From Sphingopyxis sp. H073 (lineage in GTDB: Bacteria; Pseudomonadota; Alphaproteobacteria; Sphingomonadales; Sphingomonadaceae): DNA of 64,000 nucleotides. The stretch spans positions 372,001 through 436,000 of the forward strand of contig NZ_LNSG01000001.1 of NCBI RefSeq assembly GCF_001468395.1. Direction: 5' to 3'. A program made the position numbers and the translations under genes. The notes below the pieces were generated by a model that worked only from the letters and a program-made list of their open reading frames with translations, searched no databases and was not told the DNA's origin. This document shows positions 54,846 through 63,009 of the stretch, one piece after another; the first letter of the stretch is position 1; every line of letters begins with the position of its first letter.

Positions 54846-55286
54846 TCAGAGTCGTGCCGCCGCGTCCAGCGCGAGCGTATAGCTGTTCGCGCCATGGCCT
54901 GCAAAATGCGCTGCGGCGGCCATCCCGACATAGCTGATGTGGCGGAATTCCTCGCGCTTCATCGGGTCCGACAGATGGACCTCGATCACCGGCACCCTGA
55001 TCGACTTGATCGCATCGTGAATCGCGATCGAGGTGTGGGTATAGCCGCCGGCGTTCAGTAGCACCGCCTTGGCGCCCGCGACATAGGCCTCGTGCAACCA
55101 GTCGATCAGCACGCCTTCATGGTTCGTCTGGCGGCATTCGAGCCGTAGCCCCAGTCCGGCCGCCTGCGTCTCCAGTCGCGCGTGGATGTCGTTCAGCGTG
55201 TCGTGCCCGTAAATCTCCGGCTCGCGCGTGCCGAGCAGGTTGAGGTTGGGGCCGGAGAGGACATAGACGGTCGGAAGTTCGGGCAA
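54846..55286 (-). CDS. aroQ: Type II 3-dehydroquinate dehydratase
   Basis: The protein has 146 residues. [18 protein letters not shown] is the N-terminal signature. The catalytic tyrosine and histidine motifs are visible in ECRQTNHEG and [11 protein letters not shown]. It forms 3-dehydroshikimate in the shikimate pathway. It leads the aroQ-accB-accC operon common in alphaproteobacteria, and is divergent from thiS. Confidence 0.96.
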   Translation of the reverse strand: MPELPTVYVLSGPNLNLLGTREPEIYGHDTLNDIHARLETQAAGLGLRLECRQTNHEGVLIDWLHEAYVAGAKAVLLNAGGYTHTSIAIHDAIKSIRVPVIEVHLSDPMKREEFRHISYVGMAAAAHFAGHGANSYTLALDAAARL

Positions 55287-55367
55287 GAGACGGTCTTTCG
55301 GTTGCGACGCGATGCGCTCCCCCTATATGGGCTGCCAAGCAAAAGGCAAAGCAAGGCGGATTCCCCC

Positions 55368-55571
55368 GTGATATCGGTCATTCTCAACGGCGAACCCCGG
55401 CAGGTGCGCGAGGGCAGCATCGCCGAACTCGTCGCTTCGCTGGGGCTTGATGCGAAAAAGGTCGCGGTCGAGCGCAATCGCGCGATTGTGCCGCGCTCGA
55501 CGCTGGCCGACGTCGCTCTGGTCGAAGGCGACGCGCTGGAAATCGTTCATTTCGTAGGAGGCGGGTGTTGA
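55368..55571 (+). CDS. thiS: Thiamine biosynthesis sulfur carrier ThiS
   Basis: The protein has 67 residues from a GTG start. The beta-grasp ubiquitin-like fold begins [15 protein letters not shown] and ends [10 protein letters not shown]. ThiS normally ends in Gly-Gly, which is adenylated by ThiF. Here one cysteine follows the glycines. Either it is removed, or this strain has an altered C-terminus. It overlaps thiG by seven bases. Confidence 0.9.
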   Translation: MISVILNGEPRQVREGSIAELVASLGLDAKKVAVERNRAIVPRSTLADVALVEGDALEIVHFVGGGC

Positions 55572-56338
55572 CCGACAGTTGGAGTGTTGCCGGACGGACG
55601 TTCACGTCGCGGCTGATCGTCGGCACCGGCAAGTACAAGGATTTCGAGCAGAATGCTGCGGCGGTCGAGGCGTCGGGGGCCGAGATCGTCACCGTCGCGG
55701 TGCGCCGCGTGAATGTCTCGGACCCGACCGCGCCGATGCTGACCGATTTCATCGACCCGAAGAAGATCACCTACCTGCCGAACACCGCGGGCTGCTTCAA
55801 CGCCGACGACGCGATCCGCACGCTGCGGCTGGCGCGCGAGGCCGGCGGCTGGGATCTGGTGAAGCTCGAGGTGCTCGGCGAGGCGAAGACGCTCTATCCG
55901 AACATGCGCGAGACGCTCGAGGCGACCGAAGTGCTCGCGAAAGAGGGCTTTCTGCCGATGGTCTATTGCGTCGACGATCCGATCGCCGCGAAGCAGCTTG
56001 AGGATGCGGGCGCGGTCGCGATCATGCCCTTGGGCGCGCCGATCGGGTCGGGCCTCGGCATCCAGAACCGCGTCACCATCCGCCTGATCGTCGAGGGCGC
56101 GTCGGTGCCCGTGCTCGTCGACGCGGGCGTGGGCACGGCGAGCGACGCGGCGGTGGCGATGGAACTCGGCTGCGACGGCGTGCTGATGAACACCGCGATC
56201 GCCGAAGCGAAAGACCCGGTCCGCATGGCGCGCGCGATGAAGCTGGCGGTCGAGGCAGGGCGCGATGCCTATCTCGCGGGGCGCATGGGTTTGCGACGCT
56301 ACGCCGACCCGTCGAGCCCGCTGGCGGGATTGATCTGA
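55565..56338 (+). CDS. thiG: Thiazole synthase ThiG
   Basis: The protein has 257 residues. [13 protein letters not shown] starts the TIM barrel. The substrate-binding lysine is in [15 protein letters not shown], and the phosphate-binding region is [14 protein letters not shown]. It makes the thiazole ring from deoxyxylulose phosphate, dehydroglycine and ThiS thiocarboxylate. GGAGG precedes the start; TTG at 55568 is an equally good start codon. Confidence 0.96.
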   Translation: MLTDSWSVAGRTFTSRLIVGTGKYKDFEQNAAAVEASGAEIVTVAVRRVNVSDPTAPMLTDFIDPKKITYLPNTAGCFNADDAIRTLRLAREAGGWDLVKLEVLGEAKTLYPNMRETLEATEVLAKEGFLPMVYCVDDPIAAKQLEDAGAVAIMPLGAPIGSGLGIQNRVTIRLIVEGASVPVLVDAGVGTASDAAVAMELGCDGVLMNTAIAEAKDPVRMARAMKLAVEAGRDAYLAGRMGLRRYADPSSPLAGLI

Positions 56339-56358
56339 TAGCGCAAATCTAGCGGTGT

Positions 56359-56438
56359 GTCCCCGCGCAGGCGGGGACCCATCTCATGTCCGTGCAAGAT
56401 AGCGCCTTCCGGAGATGGGCCCCTGCCTTCGCAGGGGC
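56359..56438. repeat. Intergenic composite inverted repeat
   Basis: Two perfect hairpins, GTCCCCGC-GCAG-GCGGGGAC (56359-56378) and GCCCCTGC-CTTC-GCAGGGGC (56419-56438), lie inside a larger inverted repeat, CCCATCTC (56378-56385) with GAGATGGG (56412-56419). This is a widespread sphingomonad-type intergenic element. It lies between the converging thiG and DUF1254 genes. Confidence 0.65.
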
Positions 56439-56448
56439 ACAAGCTGGT

Positions 56449-57843
56449 TTAAGGCACCCGCTTCACCGGGGGCGGCGTCCAGCTTCCATCGGTCGCGCGG
56501 CGCTGAGGCAGATACAGCCGCAGGTTCATCGTGAACGGACCCGTTGGTGCGGGGAGCCAGTTGGCTTCCCGGTCGGCGCCGGGCGAGGCGTTCTGGATAT
56601 AGAGGTCGAGCGAACCGTCGGGGTTGAATTTCAGTTTGTCGCGATCACCGATCGCGAAGCGATTGATCGGGTTGGCGACGAAGAACTGATCCTCGCCATA
56701 CATCGTCAGCGACCAGAAGGCGTCGGCGGGCGGGATCTGGTCCTTCTCGAAATGCAGCACGTAATTCGAGGCGCCCGTCAGCGGCTTGCCGTCGTCGCCG
56801 AGCACCGCCATCGGATAGACGGCTTCCTCGGGCGGGAGGGCGCCGAGCCCTGCAAAGCCGATGAAGGCGCGCGCCAGATAGTCGTTGCCATAGACGCCGA
56901 CGGTGCTGCCGATCGCGCCCCAGCCGGTACGGCCGATCCCCAGCGCCTTCCGCCGCGTGACAATACGCTGATACGCGTCGGCGGCGGCGCGGGTGAGTCC
57001 GCGCTGGACCGCGGGATCGGCCTTCGACAGATCGAAGCTCTGGCCCTGAACGATGCCGAGGCGTTCCATGCGCCAAACGATCGAATAGTCGCTGGCGTGC
57101 GGCGGGTTGCGCTTCATGAGCTCGGCGAAGGAGGCGAAGAAGGCCTGCGGCGCCATTTGCGCCACCTGCTGGACCGGCGGGGTCTTCATGTCGACCGATG
57201 CGTCGGCTGTTGGCGTGGCCGCTGCGACCTCGGGCTTCCCCCAGCGCGACAGCGGCGTGGCCTTGAGCCCCGCCTGCAATGTATGGACATGGTCATAATC
57301 GGCGGCGCCATTGGTCTGGATGCGGCCGATGATCCAGCCCATCTCGGTCGGGCTACGGACCAGGCGCATGCCCTTTGGCAGCGTGCCCTTCCAGTTCGGG
57401 CCGACGATCGCAGCGATGCCGCCATCATTGCCCGTCGTGCGCGTGCCGAGCGTCGCGAACACGTCGGTCCACATGTCCATCAGCGGAATGACATGATAGC
57501 GGCCCTGCGTGTTCGGCAAGGTGAGCACCAGCGGCTCCTTGCCGACATCGAACCACATCGAGGAATAAAGCGTGTCGGCGTTCGGTCGCACAACGTCCTT
57601 GAAGCTGGCGTCGGGGTAGGTCTTCATATGCCCGAACCGGTTGACCGGCGCGCGCATCAGGCCGGGTGCGCCGGTGTTGGTCGCAACGCGCCGCGTGGTC
57701 TCCATCAGCACCAGCGGATAGGCGTAGGTGTAGGCTTCGATACCGATGGTATAGGCTTCGTCTTCGGTGACGGGCGCCGCCGAAGCGGTACCGGACAGGA
57801 AGGCGGCGGCCATCGTCAACAGGGCAAGCAGGCTTTTCATCAC
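56449..57843 (-). CDS. Secreted DUF1254/DUF1214 protein
   Basis: The protein has 464 residues. The signal peptide ends at SGTASAAP. The N-terminal DUF1254 region has YTIGIEAYTYAYPLVLMETT and RPNADTLYSSMWFDV. The C-terminal DUF1214 region has SLTMYGEDQFFVANPINRF. The family is common in alphaproteobacteria, but its function is not known. Transcribed alone, facing thiG. Confidence 0.88.
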   Translation of the reverse strand: MMKSLLALLTMAAAFLSGTASAAPVTEDEAYTIGIEAYTYAYPLVLMETTRRVATNTGAPGLMRAPVNRFGHMKTYPDASFKDVVRPNADTLYSSMWFDVGKEPLVLTLPNTQGRYHVIPLMDMWTDVFATLGTRTTGNDGGIAAIVGPNWKGTLPKGMRLVRSPTEMGWIIGRIQTNGAADYDHVHTLQAGLKATPLSRWGKPEVAAATPTADASVDMKTPPVQQVAQMAPQAFFASFAELMKRNPPHASDYSIVWRMERLGIVQGQSFDLSKADPAVQRGLTRAAADAYQRIVTRRKALGIGRTGWGAIGSTVGVYGNDYLARAFIGFAGLGALPPEEAVYPMAVLGDDGKPLTGASNYVLHFEKDQIPPADAFWSLTMYGEDQFFVANPINRFAIGDRDKLKFNPDGSLDLYIQNASPGADREANWLPAPTGPFTMNLRLYLPQRRATDGSWTPPPVKRVP

Positions 57844-57965
57844 GGAGCGACTCCTGAACAGGGACTGCCGCCCGTTAGATGCCGCGCCGCGTCCAGTCTG
57901 TCATCCTGCCGACAATCTGCTGGGAATTTTATCGCGCGAGCCTAAGGTCGCCGGGGGAGAAGGCG

Positions 57966-58685
57966 ATGGCGACGAAGGCGCATCCATGGTCGCAGGACGA
58001 ACGCGAAGCTGCGCTTCGCCGCTGTCCGCTCTTCGCGTGCTGGCCCGAGGTGCGGATCGCCGAACTCGCCGCAATCGCGCGCGCCGAATTCTACCCGCGC
58101 GGCACCGAAATCTTCGCCCATGATCCCGAAAGGCGCGAGGCGTTCGTCATCGCCTCGGGCGAGGTCGAGGTCAGCCGCGGGTCGGCGGAGGGCAAGAAAT
58201 TCGTGCTCGGCATCAACGGCGCTCCGCAGATCCTCGCGATCGTCCGGCTGCTTACTGATCCGCCGATCCGCTATGATTATCGCGCTTATGAGGAGAGCGT
58301 CCTGTTGCACCTGCCCGCTGATGGCCTTGCCGCGATCCTCGATGCCGAACCGATGCTGTGGCGCGACGTCGCCTTGCTGATGTGCGCGCGGCACGGCGAC
58401 AGTCTGCGGCTGCTCGGCGACCATAATCTGGGGTCGCTCGACCAGCGGATGGCGGCGACGCTCGTCGACCTAGCGCGCATCCACGGGACCGCAGGCGGAC
58501 CGGGGATCGAACTCGGCCTCCGCCTGCCGCAGGAACAACTCGGGGCGATGCTGGGCGTCACGCGGCAGAGCGTGAACAAGCTGCTCCGCGGTTTCGAGGC
58601 AGCGGGGCTGATCGCGATATACTATAACCGCATCACGATCCGCGACCCGGCGGCGCTCGACGCGATCGCAGAAGGCGGCGACTGA
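57966..58685 (+). CDS. Crp/Fnr-family transcriptional regulator
   Basis: The protein has 239 residues. The N-terminal cNMP-binding-like beta-roll contains FYPRGTEIFAHDPERREAFV. The C-terminal winged HTH contains LPQEQLGAMLGVTRQSVNKL. It has no N-terminal cysteine cluster, so it is not an Fnr oxygen sensor. The cyclic-nucleotide phosphate-binding loop is not conserved. The effector is unknown. GGGGGAGAAGG precedes the ATG. Divergent from DUF1254. Confidence 0.87.
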   Translation: MATKAHPWSQDEREAALRRCPLFACWPEVRIAELAAIARAEFYPRGTEIFAHDPERREAFVIASGEVEVSRGSAEGKKFVLGINGAPQILAIVRLLTDPPIRYDYRAYEESVLLHLPADGLAAILDAEPMLWRDVALLMCARHGDSLRLLGDHNLGSLDQRMAATLVDLARIHGTAGGPGIELGLRLPQEQLGAMLGVTRQSVNKLLRGFEAAGLIAIYYNRITIRDPAALDAIAEGGD

Positions 58686-58799
58686 CTGGTTATCCTTTGT
58701 AAAGAACGCTTTGTCCCACGCCCCGGGAACATCATGCCGTTCCTGCAGGTTGTACCCTTGAGAAGCGGCTCCCCGCCTCTTCGAACAAGGAGAACCCCC

Positions 58800-58982
58800 G
58801 TGGGTGAACTGAAGGACAAATCCAAGGGCCTCGCGAACGAGGCGATTGGCAACACCAAGCAGGCGATCGGCAAGGCGACCGACAACGAGCGCCTTCGCGC
58901 CGAAGGCGAAGCGCAGGAACGCAAGGGCGAAGCCCAGAATCTGAAGGGCAAGGTTGCCGGAGCGCTCGGCGACAAGATCTGA
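58800..58982 (+). CDS. CsbD-family stress protein
   Basis: The protein has 60 residues from a GTG start after AAGGAGAACCCCC. The sequence GELKDKSKGLANEAIGNTKQ is the CsbD hallmark, highly charged and low in hydrophobic content. CsbD is a general-stress protein of unknown function. An upstream ATG would add an unrelated leader. Confidence 0.88.
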   Translation: MGELKDKSKGLANEAIGNTKQAIGKATDNERLRAEGEAQERKGEAQNLKGKVAGALGDKI

Positions 58983-59010
58983 CGATCATGTGCCGTCACG
59001 CATGAACAAG

Positions 59011-59044
59011 GCCCCGGGGTTCCCCCTCCCCCGGGGCCTTTTCA
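59011..59044 (+). terminator. Rho-independent terminator after csbD-like gene
   Basis: GGCCCCGGGG and CCCCGGGGCC form a 10-bp stem with a short pyrimidine-rich loop, followed by TTTTC. A strong intrinsic terminator. Confidence 0.88.
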
Positions 59045-59055
59045 CTTTATCACTT

Positions 59056-59172
59056 GTTCCTCGCTGCCGCGCGGCGGTGGGGCCATCCTAAGGATGGTGG
59101 AGGGGTGAGAGGAACCAGTCCCTCCGTCAGCGCTTCGCGCTGCCACCTCCCCATGGCTTCGCCACAGGGAGG
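59056..59172. repeat. Intergenic palindrome-rich repeat
   Basis: The stretch includes GTCAGCGCTTCGCGCTGCCA and CATGGCTTCGCCACAGGGAGG, two hairpins in the style of sphingomonad intergenic repeats. It lies between the CsbD terminator and the lipoprotein end. Not seen elsewhere in this window. Confidence 0.5.
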
Positions 59173-59180
59173 ATCCTATA

Positions 59181-59930
59181 TTATTGTCCTCCCGACGCGA
59201 CGAGGTCGACATCGGTCATGCCGCCGTCGCGGCGCAGCATCACGACATAGGCAAGGTCGCCCTTCGTGCCGCCGAGCATATGCTCATTGCCGCGCACGCG
59301 GTGATCGCTGGTGTAGCCGGCGCGGATCGCCATCGTGTGATAATAGTCGAGCACGCCCTGGATCGAGGCGGCGGTCTGGAAGTTGACGACGCGGATGTTG
59401 CACTTGCCGCCGGCGACGCCTGCGGCCTCGCGCAGCGTCGCGCGCGGATAGAGCTTGAACGCGGCGGGCAGGCGATTGGCCCACTGGTTGCCATAGGTCA
59501 GCTTCGCATCGCAGCTGCCCTTTTGCTGGTCGCGTGCGAGGGCGCCGATCGTGACCGGGCGCTTGGCGTCGCAGTCGGCGCCGCAATTTTCCTCGAACGC
59601 CAGCGCCTTGGGCGCCTGTAGCAATTTGCCGGCTTTCAGCGCGGCGGCGGCCTCGGCGGCGGTCGCCGCCTTGCCCGCCGCGATACCCGGCGCGCCGCCA
59701 TCGACCGGCCGGTTGCCCGGACCCGCGGCGTTGCGGTTCGCCTGACCGGTCAGCTTCGGGTCGACCATGATCTTGTCTTCGAGCGCACCCTTCACCGCCG
59801 GGTCGGCGTCGGTCAGCCCGTCGTCGAGCGGCTTGAGGTCGGCCTTGGCATCCGGATTGTCACGGCACCCCGCGAGCGGTGCCGTCGCGATCAGCAGGCC
59901 GGCGACCAGCCATTTTCCGCGCACCATCAT
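59181..59930 (-). CDS. Lipoprotein, unknown function
   Basis: The protein has 249 residues. The lipobox is LIATAPLAGC, so it is anchored at the inner or outer membrane. A long alanine/lysine region is followed by a C-terminal beta-domain with VVNFQTAASIQGVLDYYHTM. No known family was recognised. The start at 59930 is supported by GGGAG. Confidence 0.75.
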   Translation of the reverse strand: MMVRGKWLVAGLLIATAPLAGCRDNPDAKADLKPLDDGLTDADPAVKGALEDKIMVDPKLTGQANRNAAGPGNRPVDGGAPGIAAGKAATAAEAAAALKAGKLLQAPKALAFEENCGADCDAKRPVTIGALARDQQKGSCDAKLTYGNQWANRLPAAFKLYPRATLREAAGVAGGKCNIRVVNFQTAASIQGVLDYYHTMAIRAGYTSDHRVRGNEHMLGGTKGDLAYVVMLRRDGGMTDVDLVASGGQ

Positions 59931-60016
59931 AGCTAACACTCCCTTAATATCCCCTTGGGAATGCCCGATCCTGGTTAAAAAGGCTCAAATAAAATGCGTT
60001 AATGCGTAACCCTTTG

Positions 60017-60463
60017 TTATCCGAAAACTGTGCCGGAGCGAGACGGAAGCAGTCCCGGCGCGGTGCGGATCAGCCGCGACGTTTCGACCGCGGCCTGCCG
60101 GTGGACCACCGCCTGACGATAGACGGGATCGGTGACCATCTCCATGAAGGCGCCGCTGTTCGGATATTCGGCGACGAACATCGCGTCCCATTTCTCGCCC
60201 TCGGGGCCGATCAGCATCGCCTCCATCGACCCGCGCCAGACGATGCTGCCGCCCACGCGCTGGAACACCGGGCCGCTGTCCAGACCATAGTTCGCATAGG
60301 CTTCGGCGCCGCTCAGGCCTCTGCCGGCGAGCGGATGATCGTCGGGATATGTCGCCTCGTCCTTGAAGCGGACGAGGTTCAGCATGTGGATTTTCGTGTC
60401 GCGCGGCAGCGCCTTGAAGGCGTCGAACTGCGCGCGTTCGGGGTCGACATGCTTGTCGCTCAT
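60017..60463 (-). CDS. DUF1330-type protein
   Basis: The protein has 148 residues. The dimeric ferredoxin-like fold is suggested by TKIHMLNLVRFKD at the start and WDAMFVAEYPNSGAFMEMV near the end, typical of DUF1330. The start overlaps the upstream GNAT stop by four bases (ATGA). Function unknown. Confidence 0.78.
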   Translation of the reverse strand: MSDKHVDPERAQFDAFKALPRDTKIHMLNLVRFKDEATYPDDHPLAGRGLSGAEAYANYGLDSGPVFQRVGGSIVWRGSMEAMLIGPEGEKWDAMFVAEYPNSGAFMEMVTDPVYRQAVVHRQAAVETSRLIRTAPGLLPSRSGTVFG

Positions 60464-61011
60464 GGCTGGAACTCCTTGCGTTTGATGCGCCAGGCGTCGG
60501 CGCTCTGCGTCCAGGCGTCGACGGGCGCCTGTTCGAACGGCGCGGGGAGGCGCGTCGGCCCGCTGTTCGTCGCGCCGAGGCGAATGGCAAGCGCCTGCGA
60601 CCGGGCATTTGCGGGGTCGATGCTGTGCATCAGTTCCGGCCATTTCAGGAATTCGACCGCGAAGTCGCACGCCGCGACCGCGCCCTCGAAGGCATAGCCC
60701 TTGCCGGCGAATTTGGCGCGGACGCCGTAGGCGATCTCGGGCGCGGGCCAGCCGTCGGGTTCCCATGGGCCGAGCCGCCCGACCCATTCGCCGCTGTCGC
60801 GCTCGATCACCGAAAACATCGAAAAGCCTCGGATGTGCCACGCGCCCGCCAGCGTGCACCATTGCCGCCACGCGGTCGAGCGCGGGCAGGTGCCGCCGAT
60901 GAAGCGCATCGTGGTTTCTTCGGTGCACATTTCGGCGAAGCCGTCGAAATCCTCTGGCGCGGGCGGACGGAGGATCAGCCGCTCGGTCACGAGCAGGGGG
61001 CCGTTTAGCAT
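60460..61011 (-). CDS. GNAT-family N-acetyltransferase (RimJ/RimL-like)
   Basis: The protein has 183 residues. LLVTERLILRPPAPEDFDGF starts the RimJ/RimL-type fold, and the acetyl-CoA pyrophosphate loop lies in RAKFAGKGYAFEGAVAAC. Coupled to the DUF1330 gene. The substrate is not known. Confidence 0.85.
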   Translation of the reverse strand: MLNGPLLVTERLILRPPAPEDFDGFAEMCTEETTMRFIGGTCPRSTAWRQWCTLAGAWHIRGFSMFSVIERDSGEWVGRLGPWEPDGWPAPEIAYGVRAKFAGKGYAFEGAVAACDFAVEFLKWPELMHSIDPANARSQALAIRLGATNSGPTRLPAPFEQAPVDAWTQSADAWRIKRKEFQP

Positions 61012-61171
61012 TTTTCTCTCCCGCAGCAGTCGGCGACGCTTTTGCGGGAAGACGAGGGGAACGGCAAGAGGATGCGCTTGAGGGCGCCGGCGATTAACCG
61101 GCGCCCTCTCCATCACGGGGTGCAGGTGGAGGGGTCTCGGACCCACACCCGCGACGGGTCAGCGATTTCGT

Positions 61172-61570
61172 TTAGCGGCAGCGATATTTGTCGCGGTCGA
61201 TCTCGCGGCCGAGCAGCGCGCCGCCCGCGGCGCCGAGCACCGTGCCGAGCAGCTTGTCGCCATTGCCCGCGATCTCGTGACCCGCGAGACCGCCGACGGC
61301 GCCGCCGATCAGCAGGCCGGTCGTGCCGTTATCCTTCTTGCAGCGATAGCGGCCGTCGCTGCCACGCCAGATGCGCGTGTCGCCGTTGATGCGCTGGTCG
61401 CGCGAGGCGTAATAGCGGCGATCCTTCTTGCGATAGAAATTCGCGCCTTCGTCGGCCTTGCTATAGCGCTGCGCCGGGACCGCGCCCGACAGACCGGCAT
61501 AGGCCGGGGCGGTGCCGACGACACTCGCGGCAACGAGCACACCCATCAGGCCCTTGGTCAGAATACGCAT
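61172..61570 (-). CDS. Glycine-zipper 2TM-domain envelope protein
   Basis: The protein has 132 residues. The signal peptide is LMGVLVAASVVGTAPAYA. The C-terminal half contains two glycine-zipper helices (GLLIGGAVGGLAGHEIAGNG, then LLGTVLGAAGGALLG). It is similar in type to the 17-kDa surface antigen or RcnB-like proteins. Periplasmic or outer-membrane. AGGAAAGG precedes the ATG. Confidence 0.8.
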   Translation of the reverse strand: MRILTKGLMGVLVAASVVGTAPAYAGLSGAVPAQRYSKADEGANFYRKKDRRYYASRDQRINGDTRIWRGSDGRYRCKKDNGTTGLLIGGAVGGLAGHEIAGNGDKLLGTVLGAAGGALLGREIDRDKYRCR

Positions 61571-61699
61571 CTTTTTTCCTTTCCTGGTTTCGACGCCTCC
61601 TTCCCGCCAGGGACCGGGCGCTTCGAGGGGAAGAACGAGCAGGGTCCACCGGGCGTTGCATGAACGGCAGGCAACAAGACGAAGCGAGCCTGACCGTCG

Positions 61700-61972
61700 A
61701 TGAACCGAAACTGGCTTGAAGGGTGGCATGAGGCGTGCGACAGTGGCCACATGCTCAATATCGCCTCGCTCGTCATCGGCGTCATCGCGCTGGTTTTGGC
61801 CGTTTTTGCCTTCATCCCGCTGCTTGGCTGGGCGAACTGGGTGATCGTGCCTTTTGCGGTCGTCGGCCTCGCGCTCGGCGCCATGTCGGACCGTACCGCG
61901 GGGCGGAACCTCAATATCGTCGTCATCGTCATCGGCATCGTCCGGCTGATGCTTGGCGGCGGCCTCATCTGA
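61700..61972 (+). CDS. Small hydrophobic membrane protein, unknown
   Basis: The protein has 90 residues, or 73 from the inner ATG at 61751. It has two to three transmembrane helices (NIASLVIGVIALVLAVFAFI, NLNIVVIVIGIVRLML). It is 19 bases upstream of rarD and likely in one transcript. Function not recognised. Confidence 0.6.
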   Translation: MNRNWLEGWHEACDSGHMLNIASLVIGVIALVLAVFAFIPLLGWANWVIVPFAVVGLALGAMSDRTAGRNLNIVVIVIGIVRLMLGGGLI

Positions 61973-61991
61973 TCCAGGGCGGCGGCGCGTC

Positions 61992-62909
61992 ATGAACACG
62001 GCACCAGCCCCCGCGGGGAGCCACGAAGGCGGGCTGCCCTACGCGCTCGCGGCCTATGGCATCTGGGGCTTCGTCCCGCTCTTCTTCAAGCTGCTGAGCA
62101 GTGTCCCGCCGGTCGAGGTGCTCGCGCAGCGCATCCTCTGGTCGCTGCCGCTCTGTTTCCTGATCATGGCGTTCCGGCGGCAGATCGGCGAGTATCTGGC
62201 GGTGCTGCGCGACTGGAAGGTGCTGCGGCTGCTGCTCGCGAGTTCGGTGCTGATCGCGGTCAACTGGCTTGTCTATATCTATGCGATCTTTACCGATCAT
62301 GTGCTCGCGGCGAGCCTCGGCTATTATCTGAACCCGCTGGTCAATGTGATGCTGGGAATGGTCTTTCTGGGTGAGCGACTGTCGCGGATGCAGATGCTGG
62401 CGGTTGTCATTGCCGGGGTCGGCGTCGCGATCCTGCTTGCGGGCGCGCTCGACACGCTGTGGATCAGCCTGACGCTCGCGCTGACCTTCGGCATCTATGG
62501 GCTGCTGCGCAAGATTGCGCCAGTGGGATCGCTGCCCGGCCTGTCGGTGGAGACCACAGTGCTGTTGCTTCCTTCGCTTGCTGTCGCCGGCTATTATCTC
62601 GCGGCTGGCGACGGGCGCGGCTTCGGGTCGGAAAATTCGATCAGCCTGCTGCTGATGGCGGGCGGGGTGGTGACCGCGGTGCCGCTGCTGCTCTTTGCGA
62701 CCGCAGCGCGGAGGATGAGCTATGCCGCGCTGGGCTTCGTCCAGTATATGGCGCCGACGATCCAGTTCCTGCTCAGCCTGTTCGTCTTCGACGAACCGCT
62801 GAAACCGGTGCAGCTCGCCTGTTTCCTGCTGATCTGGGTCAGCATCGCGGTGTTCAGTTTCGACATGTGGCGCAAGATGCGTGCCGACCGGATGATGCCC
62901 GCGGCTTAG
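61992..62909 (+). CDS. rarD: RarD/EamA-family permease
   Basis: The protein has 305 residues with ten transmembrane helices in two EamA halves. LAAYGIWGFVPLFFKLL and SVPPVEVLAQRILWS match RarD. Members of this drug/metabolite transporter group are linked to chloramphenicol sensitivity; the natural substrate is unclear. The ATG at 61992 lies after GGCGGCG with no strong ribosome-binding site. Confidence 0.9.
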   Translation: MNTAPAPAGSHEGGLPYALAAYGIWGFVPLFFKLLSSVPPVEVLAQRILWSLPLCFLIMAFRRQIGEYLAVLRDWKVLRLLLASSVLIAVNWLVYIYAIFTDHVLAASLGYYLNPLVNVMLGMVFLGERLSRMQMLAVVIAGVGVAILLAGALDTLWISLTLALTFGIYGLLRKIAPVGSLPGLSVETTVLLLPSLAVAGYYLAAGDGRGFGSENSISLLLMAGGVVTAVPLLLFATAARRMSYAALGFVQYMAPTIQFLLSLFVFDEPLKPVQLACFLLIWVSIAVFSFDMWRKMRADRMMPAA

Positions 62910-62927
62910 CGCCGCCGATTGCCTTCT

Positions 62928-63005
62928 TCGTCATGCCGGACCTGATCCGGCATCCACCGCGGCGCCGCAGTCATGTACCCCGGATCAAGTCCGGGGTGAC
63001 GAAAG
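62928..63005. repeat. Intergenic palindromic repeat, copy 2
   Basis: CATGCCGGACCTGATCCGGC and CCCGGATCAAGTCCGGGGTG are two imperfect palindromes. The second shares its core with the repeat at 52840-52913. It lies between the converging rarD and pyrC. Confidence 0.65.
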
Positions 63006-63009
63006 AAAA

